Positions 7,849-14,788 of a DNA stretch of 64,000 nt are shown in pieces. Source of the DNA: Candidatus Latescibacterota bacterium (GTDB taxonomy: Bacteria > Latescibacterota > UBA2968). The stretch is taken from contig JAJEDY010000004.1 of NCBI GenBank assembly GCA_022821275.1, positions 1 to 64,000 of the forward strand, read 5' to 3'. Position numbers and translations under genes: made by a program. The number at the start of each line of letters is the position of its first letter. The stretch's first letter is position 1. The notes below the pieces were generated by a model. It saw only the letters and a program-made list of their open reading frames with translations, did not search any database and was not told where the DNA came from.

Positions 7849-9126
7849 CTATGCTTGCCAAGGCACACTGCCATTTTGTTGCATTTCCGCCTGCAACAAC
7901 TCTCCCATCTCCCGAAATGCGTCTTTCTGCGTTTTTGCCTGGTCCGATGTTTCTTGAGGGTCATTGCCCAGATCGTAAAGTTCCAGTGGTTCAAAAGGAC
8001 TGTTGTGCAGCAGTTTGATATTGCCGCGTCGAACAGCGTGCTGGTTTAGCCCGAGAAATGAGTGGCCCCCATCTTTTCGCACCCAGTACATCGCGCGATC
8101 AGTGAAATTCTGCGTTTCTCCTCGCAGCGTTGGCAAAATAGACTGGCCCTCAATCAGATGGTTGACTGATATACCTGCTATATCGCAGGCTGTGGGGAAA
8201 AGGTCCATGAGCATGGCAACGTTATCACATACATAGCCCTTTTCGATTCCATCTGCCCACATTGCACAGGCGGGTACCCGAATGCCGCCTTCATACATCT
8301 GTCCTTTTCCGCCTTTTAACGCACCGTTGGTCGCGCCCACATTTAACTGTCCGCCATTGTCTGACGTATAAATCACGAGTGTATTGGCGAGTTGCCCGGT
8401 GTTCTCGAGCGCGTCCAGGACCCGACCAATGCCCGCATCCATGTGCTCGACCAGTGCGATGTATTTCATCCGCTCGGGCGAGGCATCAGGCTCCCGTTGT
8501 CGCACCCGTTCAATCCAATTCTCTGGCGGTTGAATGGGCGTGTGTGGTGCATTATAAGCCAGATAAAGGAAAAACGGCTGTGACGACTGCGGGTGTCCGC
8601 GAATCACTTCTGTCGCCCATTCCGTAAAGAGTTCCGTCGCGTGTCCACGCGGATCAATTACTTCGAGATCTTTCCGCATGTAGTTCTGATCGTGCCGCAA
8701 ATGCGTGTAATAATCGTCCATCATGTCGCCCAGAAAACCGTGGAAGTGATCAAATCCGCGCTTGCACGGATGGTTTTCTGGTTCGAGGCCCAGGTGCCAT
8801 TTTCCAATAATTGACGTGTGATAGTCTTTTTGTTTGAGCATTGATGGCAGTGTTATGGCATCGCGACTGAAATATCCCCAGTTGCTCTCGGGATATGTGC
8901 GAATCACGCCCGGCACGCCAACACGATCCGGATACCGTCCCGTCATCAATGCTGCGCGACTGGGGGAACATACCGAGGAATTTGCGTAGAACTGCGTCAA
9001 TCGAATGCCGTTTTCGGCAATGCGATCGATATTTGGCGTTTGAATATGTGGTCCCCGATGCGCTGAGATATCGCCGTAACCGTGATCATCACCCAGGATT
9101 ATCAAGATATTTGGCAACTGTGCCAT
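7849..9126 (-). CDS. Cys-type sulfatase (arylsulfatase A/GALNS-like)
   Basis: A 425-aa type I sulfatase. Metal ligands appear as ILGDDHGYGD, the formylglycine site is C53-S-P-S-R57 followed by LMTGRYPDRVG, and GKWHLG and YTSDNGG are the usual active-site segments. Start 9126 has AAGGAG 5-6 nt upstream, which excludes a 28-residue N-terminal extension. No clear secretion signal is visible. It lies 16 bp upstream of the 2-hydroxyacid dehydrogenase and 20 bp after a small conserved-looking gene. It probably removes sulfate from a glycan during catabolism. Confidence 0.94.
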   Translation of the reverse strand: MAQLPNILIILGDDHGYGDISAHRGPHIQTPNIDRIAENGIRLTQFYANSSVCSPSRAALMTGRYPDRVGVPGVIRTYPESNWGYFSRDAITLPSMLKQKDYHTSIIGKWHLGLEPENHPCKRGFDHFHGFLGDMMDDYYTHLRHDQNYMRKDLEVIDPRGHATELFTEWATEVIRGHPQSSQPFFLYLAYNAPHTPIQPPENWIERVRQREPDASPERMKYIALVEHMDAGIGRVLDALENTGQLANTLVIYTSDNGGQLNVGATNGALKGGKGQMYEGGIRVPACAMWADGIEKGYVCDNVAMLMDLFPTACDIAGISVNHLIEGQSILPTLRGETQNFTDRAMYWVRKDGGHSFLGLNQHAVRRGNIKLLHNSPFEPLELYDLGNDPQETSDQAKTQKDAFREMGELLQAEMQQNGSVPWQA

Positions 9127-9146
9127 TTCATCTCCTTTAATAAAAC

Positions 9147-9437
9147 CTACATGTGCCGCAGCATTCGCCGCACCAGTTCGCGTTTTTCCGCAGGGTCTTT
9201 TGCCCAGCAAATTTCCTCAAAATGATCTTCAAATGTCCCTGAGTTTTCGATCTTTCGATCGCGACTCAATTTTTGTAATTGCTCAAGTTCACGGACATCG
9301 AGTCTGTGGGACATGCGGTTTAACGCAAACCTGAACCGTTTCGGATTTCGCAAAAAATAAGTACCCAATTCCCGGAGCATATCGCCGTATTTCAAGCCCT
9401 GCTCCGCAACAGTTTCCGCGAGGTTATCAGTTTGCAT
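9147..9437 (-). CDS. Small protein of unknown function between two sulfatases
   Basis: A 96-aa, charged, soluble protein starting MQTDNLAETVAEQGLKYGD and ending in a basic KRELVRRMLRHM tail. I do not recognise the family. The start at 9437 has AGGAGG 9 nt upstream and lies 16 bp after the preceding sulfatase stop. An earlier in-frame ATG at 9461 or 9476 would overlap that sulfatase. It is predicted mostly helical, and the phrase FEEICWAKDPAEKRELVRR suggests a compact helical domain. Its fixed place in a tight operon supports a real gene. Confidence 0.7.
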   Translation of the reverse strand: MQTDNLAETVAEQGLKYGDMLRELGTYFLRNPKRFRFALNRMSHRLDVRELEQLQKLSRDRKIENSGTFEDHFEEICWAKDPAEKRELVRRMLRHM

Positions 9438-9453
9438 GACTAAAAGCCTCCTC

Positions 9454-10866
9454 TTACTCATTGGGACGTTTTCCAATTGTGTCCGCGAGGTGATCCATCA
9501 AATCGTCAAGTGCCTGACGGGATGCGCGATCGCGAAATGCTTCGTGCGCCGGATCGTTTGTTTCTGCCATCCATTCTTCAAGCGCGTTTCTCAAGTCCTG
9601 AATTTCATCGGCATAGTTGGGATCATCAATCAAATTGTTCAGCGCATTGGGGTCGTTCTCAAAGTCGTAAAATTCTTCGAGTACGCGATAGCTGAACAAA
9701 TGGTTTCGCGCGGCCAATTTCGGGTCGTTGGCTTCTGCTTCTTTCATCGCCTGCCAGGACCGACCGTTCTGGGACTCGTTTCGAAATTCCCGTTCACCAT
9801 CAGACCAGGGGTTGAAGATATAGCCGAATCGCGTATTTTGCACACATCGCATCGGGTAATTGCGCCGCCCCGAGGTCTGGTGAAATTGCGTGAATACACG
9901 CTCGCATCCATCCTGTTTTTCACCCCGCAATACCGGTAAACGCGATGTGCCGTTAACGCCGTCCGGGATATCTACACCAATCGCATCCAGCACTGTAGGC
10001 AAGTAATCTACCCCGGAAATAAAATGTTCGGTATCCACGCGCCCGGCTTGAATGACCGCGGGCCACCGCGCCAAAAAGGGCGTGCGCGTGCTGTTTAAGT
10101 AACAATTTGTTTTTGCAAAGGGAAATGCCATGCCATTATCAGATAAGAACATTATCAGTGTGTTCTCCGCTACGCCCGCTTCGTCCAACACATCGAGCAA
10201 TCGTCCCACGGTATCATCACATCGGCGGACAGAGTTGTAATATTCGGCAATTTCCAGACGCACATCCGGTATATCGGGTAAGAATTCGGGGATGACCACT
10301 TCTTCCGAGTCAAATGTGCGCGAGGGCGGAACCGCTGGTGGATCGAGTTCGCTGTACCATTCGGGTTTGTCGTTGCCGTAGAACGGGCGATGGGGATCGT
10401 GGGAATTTGCCATGAGGAAAAATGGGCGGTCGCCATCTACGGCACCCTGAACAAAGTTTTTTGTATGCTGATAATACGCATCGGGATTGCGTCCCTGTCC
10501 CAAATCGACCTGATCATGCGCCATGTCCCATTGAAATGCCGCGTATGGCGTCGAGTGTGTCACTTTGCCCAAAATGCCCACATCATAGCCCTCACCGCGC
10601 AAGATATCGGGTAGTATGGGGACGCCTTCGTGTCGCAAATGGTAAAAGCCCTCGCCTCCGCTGAGATGCGGATAGCGCCCGGTCATCAGTGCCGATCGGC
10701 TCGGTTGGCATACTGCTATCGTCACATGTCCGTGGTTAAATCGCAACCCTCCCGCGGCCAGTCGGTCAATATTCGGCGTTGTCCCCGCTGTTGGACAACC
10801 AAATGCCCCCACAGCATCCCAGTTCATGTCATCTGCTGTTATCAACATAAAATTTGGTCTGGTCAT
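9454..10866 (-). CDS. Cys-type sulfatase (heparan N-sulfatase-like)
   Basis: A 470-aa type I sulfatase with N-terminal ITADDMNWD metal ligands and the formylglycine motif C53-Q-P-S-R57 followed by LMTGRYP. The IAVCQPSR context and the segments FFLMANSHDPHRPF and MFLSDNG resemble the sulfamidase/heparan-sulfatase branch. No signal peptide is evident. It is 18 bp downstream of the cupin gene in the operon. It would desulfate a glycan or amino sugar. The exact substrate is inference. Confidence 0.93.
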   Translation of the reverse strand: MTRPNFMLITADDMNWDAVGAFGCPTAGTTPNIDRLAAGGLRFNHGHVTIAVCQPSRSALMTGRYPHLSGGEGFYHLRHEGVPILPDILRGEGYDVGILGKVTHSTPYAAFQWDMAHDQVDLGQGRNPDAYYQHTKNFVQGAVDGDRPFFLMANSHDPHRPFYGNDKPEWYSELDPPAVPPSRTFDSEEVVIPEFLPDIPDVRLEIAEYYNSVRRCDDTVGRLLDVLDEAGVAENTLIMFLSDNGMAFPFAKTNCYLNSTRTPFLARWPAVIQAGRVDTEHFISGVDYLPTVLDAIGVDIPDGVNGTSRLPVLRGEKQDGCERVFTQFHQTSGRRNYPMRCVQNTRFGYIFNPWSDGEREFRNESQNGRSWQAMKEAEANDPKLAARNHLFSYRVLEEFYDFENDPNALNNLIDDPNYADEIQDLRNALEEWMAETNDPAHEAFRDRASRQALDDLMDHLADTIGKRPNE

Positions 10867-10884
10867 ATCGTCCTTTCTTGTTTT

Positions 10885-11343
10885 CTATTCTTCCCCGTCA
10901 AAATATTCCGCCTCGGTCAGACGTCCCAATTTTCCCGGTGGGCGGATCGCCCATTTATCCGAGTCGGGATAATAGACCGGGTCACTTATGGGATTGTCGG
11001 CAATGACGTAATAAATCAGATCTTCTGTCGCACTTGTATTGCGAATCTGATGCGCGGTGCCGGGTGGCTGAACAAATGCGTCGCCTACTCCGACTTCAAA
11101 TGTGTGATCGTTTCGGCGCACGGTGCCCTGACCGTGGAGCACGACATAAAATTCCCACTGTACCTGATGCGCGTGACATGGAAAATTTATCTTTCCCGGC
11201 GGCAATCGCACCCATTCAACCTCAAATGGCTGTCCTGTAGTTTCCAATGCTCCGGAAATATCCTTTCGATGCAAACCGTATTTGCCCGTGCGCGATTGGC
11301 GCGCTATTTCCTCTATTTCCGATTCGTTGATTTTTTCTATCAC
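10885..11343 (-). CDS. Cupin-domain protein
   Basis: A 152-aa protein with one cupin_2 barrel. Motif 1 is PCHAHQVQWEFYVVLHGQG (two His and a Glu as metal ligands), and motif 2 includes FVQPPGTAHQIRN with the last His ligand. Cupins of this size in sugar operons act as isomerases, epimerases or small dioxygenases, or sense sugars. It lies between the SDR and a sulfatase with spacings of 25 and 18 bp. Specific activity is unknown. Confidence 0.88.
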   Translation of the reverse strand: MIEKINESEIEEIARQSRTGKYGLHRKDISGALETTGQPFEVEWVRLPPGKINFPCHAHQVQWEFYVVLHGQGTVRRNDHTFEVGVGDAFVQPPGTAHQIRNTSATEDLIYYVIADNPISDPVYYPDSDKWAIRPPGKLGRLTEAEYFDGEE

Positions 11344-11368
11344 TTTGTTTTTCCTTCACTTTGATGGT

Positions 11369-12148
11369 TTATTGGGCGTTCCATCCGCCATCCACGTATA
11401 GCGATGCTCCCGTCATGAAGCTGGATGCATCGCTCGCTAAAAATAACGCTGCGCCACGAATTTCGTGCAACTCGGCCCAGCGATTTAATGCGGTCAATTC
11501 CAACAACGACTTCACTTTCTCTGGCGTCTTTAGAAGCGGCACATTGATCTCTGTCAAAAAGGGTCCGGGACACAATGCATTGCAGCGCACATTGGACTCG
11601 GCCCACTCCAGAGCCATCGTTTTTGTCATCCCGATTAATCCCGCTTTTGACGAACAATAAGCCGAGCGCTCTCTTAACCCGACGCCACTTAATGCCGACG
11701 CAATATTCACCACTGAACCCGATCCCTGTGGCTTCATTACCCGGGCAGCCGCTCGACAACACAACCATACGCCAGTGAGATTGATATCGATTACTTGCTT
11801 AAACTCGTCGAGTGGAAATTCCTCTACGGGATGCCGAATATTAATCCCCGCGCTGTTGATCAACACGTCCAGTTTGCCGTATTTCTCGATGACGGTATCA
11901 AATACCCGATCTACGTCTTTTTCCTGCGTCACATCTCCAGCGATACCGAGACTCTCTTGCTGTGTCTCTTTTGCGATCTCTGCGGCCACGCGGTCACAAT
12001 CTGCCTGCGTCCGCGAACAAATGACGGTTTTTGCACCGGCTTGCGCCAATCCCATCGCCATTGATGCGCCCAGTCCTTTGGACCCACCTGTAATTAATGC
12101 GACCTTTCCATCTAATCGAAATAAATCCATTACATATATTTCTGACAT
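11369..12148 (-). CDS. SDR-family oxidoreductase (gluconate 5-dehydrogenase/3-oxoacyl reductase-like)
   Basis: A 259-aa classical short-chain dehydrogenase. The cofactor motif TGGSKGLG is at 20-27, NSAG at the end of beta-4, Ser in VNIASALSG, and the catalytic YCSSK. The C-terminal LFLASDASSFMTGASLYVDGGW is typical. In the operon it follows an MDR dehydrogenase and precedes a cupin, which fits sugar or sugar-acid oxidation rather than fatty acid synthesis. A second start at 12130 (MDLF) is possible. Confidence 0.92.
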   Translation of the reverse strand: MSEIYVMDLFRLDGKVALITGGSKGLGASMAMGLAQAGAKTVICSRTQADCDRVAAEIAKETQQESLGIAGDVTQEKDVDRVFDTVIEKYGKLDVLINSAGINIRHPVEEFPLDEFKQVIDINLTGVWLCCRAAARVMKPQGSGSVVNIASALSGVGLRERSAYCSSKAGLIGMTKTMALEWAESNVRCNALCPGPFLTEINVPLLKTPEKVKSLLELTALNRWAELHEIRGAALFLASDASSFMTGASLYVDGGWNAQ

Positions 12149-12174
12149 ATTGTTCTCCAGTGGTCAGTCCCCAA

Positions 12175-13257
12175 TTATGGTCTCAATGTCACCTTTACGG
12201 ACTGCGTTCCGTCCGCGACGAGGTCAATACCCTTGTGAAAATCCTCAAGTGGCAATTGATGGGTTACGATCTGGTCCATTGGGAGGAGGCCCTGTTCCAG
12301 CATTCGAATGGCAATCGGATAGCAATGCGGACTCAAGTGCGCGCCGTGAATATTGAGTTCTTTTGTATCGCCAATAATCGTCCAGTCCGTTGTCACGGGT
12401 TCGCGCATCACGCTGAACTCGACAAATGTGCCGAGTTTGCAAATCATAAGCAGTCCCTGTTCTACTGCCGTGGGATGCCCGGTCGCCTCGATGTACACAT
12501 CGCAACCATAACCCTCTGTCAATTTACGGACTTCGTCAATCACATCCACAGAATTTGGATTCAATCCCAAATCCGCTCCACACGCTCTGGCTATTTCCAA
12601 CCGTCTATCATCTAAATCTAATGCAATCAATAATGCGGGATTCTTCATTCGCGCAGCAGCGACCATACCCAGGCCCAGCGGTCCTGCGCCAGCAATGACG
12701 ACGGTGTGGTTTAACTGAATATTGCCGCGTTCGACCGCGTGAATCGCACAGGCGAGGGGTTCTACGTACGCCGCATGCGCGGTGGGAATAGATTTTGGTA
12801 CGCGATAATTCAAGGCTTTGGCAGGCAATCTGCAATATTCGGCCATTGCGCCAAATGTGGCCTGACGAAAGCCGTAAATATCGTGTACCATGCACATCCA
12901 GTATTGCCCACGCAAGCAATAACGACACGCGCCGCACGGTACAATTTGTTCCGATACGGCGAGGTCGCCAATCGCCAGCCCGTATTTTTCTCCTGCACCC
13001 TCGCCCAGTGCAACGACTTCTCCCACAAATTCGTGCCCGGGGATAATTGGTGCCTGGCAATAGCCCTCGCGATGGGCATCGCCCCAGAACATGGGTGCGC
13101 CCAGATAACACTTCAAATCGCTTGCACATATGCCGACTGATTGCACGCGAATGAGAACCTCGCCCGCCTCTACTTGCGGTACAGCGCATTCTTCCAGGCG
13201 ATAATCTTCGGGCGCGCGGCACATGACTACGGGCATTGTTTTTGGCAAATCACCCAT
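12175..13257 (-). CDS. Zinc-dependent medium-chain alcohol/sugar dehydrogenase
   Basis: A 360-aa MDR-superfamily dehydrogenase. The catalytic zinc ligands are Cys44 (VGICASD) and His75-Glu76 (PGHEF). Structural zinc Cys are at 108, 111, 114 and 122 (CGACRYCLRGQYWMC). The Rossmann motif AGAGPLGLG is intact. The family includes sorbitol, threonine and erythritol/threitol dehydrogenases. The start ATG at 13257 has AAAGGA 7 nt upstream. This is the first gene of the nine-gene minus-strand operon and is divergent from hom. Confidence 0.93.
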   Translation of the reverse strand: MGDLPKTMPVVMCRAPEDYRLEECAVPQVEAGEVLIRVQSVGICASDLKCYLGAPMFWGDAHREGYCQAPIIPGHEFVGEVVALGEGAGEKYGLAIGDLAVSEQIVPCGACRYCLRGQYWMCMVHDIYGFRQATFGAMAEYCRLPAKALNYRVPKSIPTAHAAYVEPLACAIHAVERGNIQLNHTVVIAGAGPLGLGMVAAARMKNPALLIALDLDDRRLEIARACGADLGLNPNSVDVIDEVRKLTEGYGCDVYIEATGHPTAVEQGLLMICKLGTFVEFSVMREPVTTDWTIIGDTKELNIHGAHLSPHCYPIAIRMLEQGLLPMDQIVTHQLPLEDFHKGIDLVADGTQSVKVTLRP

Positions 13258-13271
13258 ATCGAATCCTTTTC

Positions 13272-13300
13272 TTGACAATTAAAAGACCTTAGGATACACT
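13272..13300 (+). promoter_or_regulatory. Predicted sigma-70 promoter of hom
   Basis: TTGACA (13272-13277), 17 bp, TACACT (13295-13300), giving a leader of about 57 nt before the hom GTG. It lies in the 106-bp divergent gap with the dehydrogenase operon. On the other strand a TATACT (13314-13319) is seen but has no convincing -35. Confidence 0.6.
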
Positions 13301-13363
13301 TTAACGGTTTGACAGTATAAAGAAAAATCCAACAATTTTCATCTCTAACCTTATGAGGCAAAA

Positions 13364-14659
13364 GTGGCAATTGGTATTGGCTTGATTGGCATGGGCGTTG
13401 TGGGCGGCGGTGTGGCCCGCATCCTTCGAGACCGGGAACGCGAATTCAAACACGTTCGGGGCCTCAATCTCGATATTCGCAAAGTTGCTGTGCGCGATTT
13501 GTCCAAATCTCGCGCAATTGATTTGATTCCCGATTGTTTTACGACCAATCCTATGGATGTGGTCGCGGATCCGACAATTCAGATTGTGGTCGAGGTGATG
13601 GGCGGTGTTGATGCGGCTTATGATCTCGTTCTCGCGGCGCTTCAAAATGGGAAAGATGTTGTTACGGCGAACAAAGCCCTTCTCGCCGAACGCGGGGACA
13701 GCCTGTTTGAGGCTGCGGTAAAAAATAATGTAGGACTCGGCTTTGAAGCCAGTGTCTGCGGTGGGATTCCCATTATTCAGACGCTCAGTCAGGGTCTGGT
13801 AGCCAACAATATTCAATCGCTTTACGGCATTCTCAACGGCACGACCAATTACATCCTCACCCGGATGACAGAAGCCGGAGAGGACTTTGATCCCATGCTC
13901 AAAGAAGCACAGGACAAAGGGTTTGCCGAAGCCGATCCCACTATGGACATCGACGGCACGGATGCGGCTCAAAAGCTCGCGCTTCTCTGTCGTCTCGCCT
14001 TCCGCCAGCGCGTCTCGTCCGACGATATTCTCAAAGAGGGTATCTCTCATATTACCGCATTGGATATCGATTTTGCTCGCGAACTCGGTTATACCATCAA
14101 ATTGCTCGGCATAGCCCGCGTGGTGGGCAGTCGCATTGAAGTTCGCGTGCATCCCGCCTTTGTGCCCCACGATGCACTCCTGGCCGATATTCGCAATGAA
14201 TTTAATGCTGTGGAAATTGTCGGTAGTGCGGTTGACGCCCAGGTCTTTTACGGCAAAGGCGCCGGTGAATTGCCCACAGCCAGTGCTGTGGTCGCCGATC
14301 TGGTCGCCATTGCGGAGCGGCGCAAAGCCGGTCTTGGGCCTGCGGGAGCACCGCTTGCTCCACTGCCCGAGGCCGATCTCGTTCCGGTTGACGATATTCA
14401 AACAGGTAGCTATTGTCGCTTTACTGTTTACGACAAACCCGGGGTTCTGGCACAGATTGCAGCGCTCTTTGCCGGTGAGAATATTAGCATAGAAACCGTT
14501 ATCCAGCACGGTCGATCGGAAACAGAAGGTGGCACGGTTCCCCTGATCATGATCACACACGATGCTCCCGAAGCCGCGATGCAACGCGCTATCACGCGCA
14601 TTGGGAACTTGTCCGCTGTGACAGAGAAACCGCAGATCATTCGGATTTTGCATCCATAA
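13364..14659 (+). CDS. hom: Homoserine dehydrogenase with ACT domain
   Basis: A 431-aa enzyme that reduces aspartate semialdehyde to homoserine for threonine, methionine and isoleucine synthesis. The NAD-binding GLIGMGVVGGGV opens the protein. GGIPIIQTLSQG and ILNGTTNYILTRM are classic, and the signature GFAEADPTMDIDGTDAAQKLALL carries the catalytic Asp/Lys. A C-terminal ACT domain (about 350-431, YCRFTVYDKPGVLAQIA) implies feedback regulation. It starts with GTG at 13364 and has TGAGG 6 nt upstream. A 450-codon open antisense frame over this gene is a shadow. Confidence 0.97.
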   Translation: MAIGIGLIGMGVVGGGVARILRDREREFKHVRGLNLDIRKVAVRDLSKSRAIDLIPDCFTTNPMDVVADPTIQIVVEVMGGVDAAYDLVLAALQNGKDVVTANKALLAERGDSLFEAAVKNNVGLGFEASVCGGIPIIQTLSQGLVANNIQSLYGILNGTTNYILTRMTEAGEDFDPMLKEAQDKGFAEADPTMDIDGTDAAQKLALLCRLAFRQRVSSDDILKEGISHITALDIDFARELGYTIKLLGIARVVGSRIEVRVHPAFVPHDALLADIRNEFNAVEIVGSAVDAQVFYGKGAGELPTASAVVADLVAIAERRKAGLGPAGAPLAPLPEADLVPVDDIQTGSYCRFTVYDKPGVLAQIAALFAGENISIETVIQHGRSETEGGTVPLIMITHDAPEAAMQRAITRIGNLSAVTEKPQIIRILHP

Positions 14660-14663
14660 ATCG

Positions 14664-14683
14664 GGGGCTGGAGACTGGTTGGA
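14664..14683 (+). repeat. 20-bp intergenic repeat, copy 1
   Basis: GGGGCTGGAGACTGGTTGGA is identical to 31074-31093. A related GGCTGGGGACTGGGGGCTGG reads on the minus strand at about 17511-17532, between gyrB and gyrA. All three copies are intergenic. Role unknown. Confidence 0.7.
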
Positions 14684-14730
14684 GGCGTTCTCACCTCTTG
14701 CGTCTCACCCGGAAGGAAAGGATACGAGCA

Positions 14731-14763
14731 GAAAAAAAGCGGCAGAGAATAATCTCTGCCGCT
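14731..14763 (-). terminator. Rho-independent terminator of the gyrBA transcript
   Basis: An 11-bp perfect stem AGCGGCAGAGA / TCTCTGCCGCT with a 4-nt loop is followed on the minus strand by seven T residues. It lies 26 bp beyond the gyrA stop. The stem can also stop hom transcription weakly, since the plus strand lacks a T-run. Confidence 0.92.
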
Positions 14764-14788
14764 GCGCATTTCAATTTAAAGGATTGTA

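Noticed and set aside
13301-14653. 450-codon open frame on the minus strand over homoserine dehydrogenase
   Set aside because: It is exactly antisense to an intact hom gene and has no family features; it arises from the codon bias of hom.
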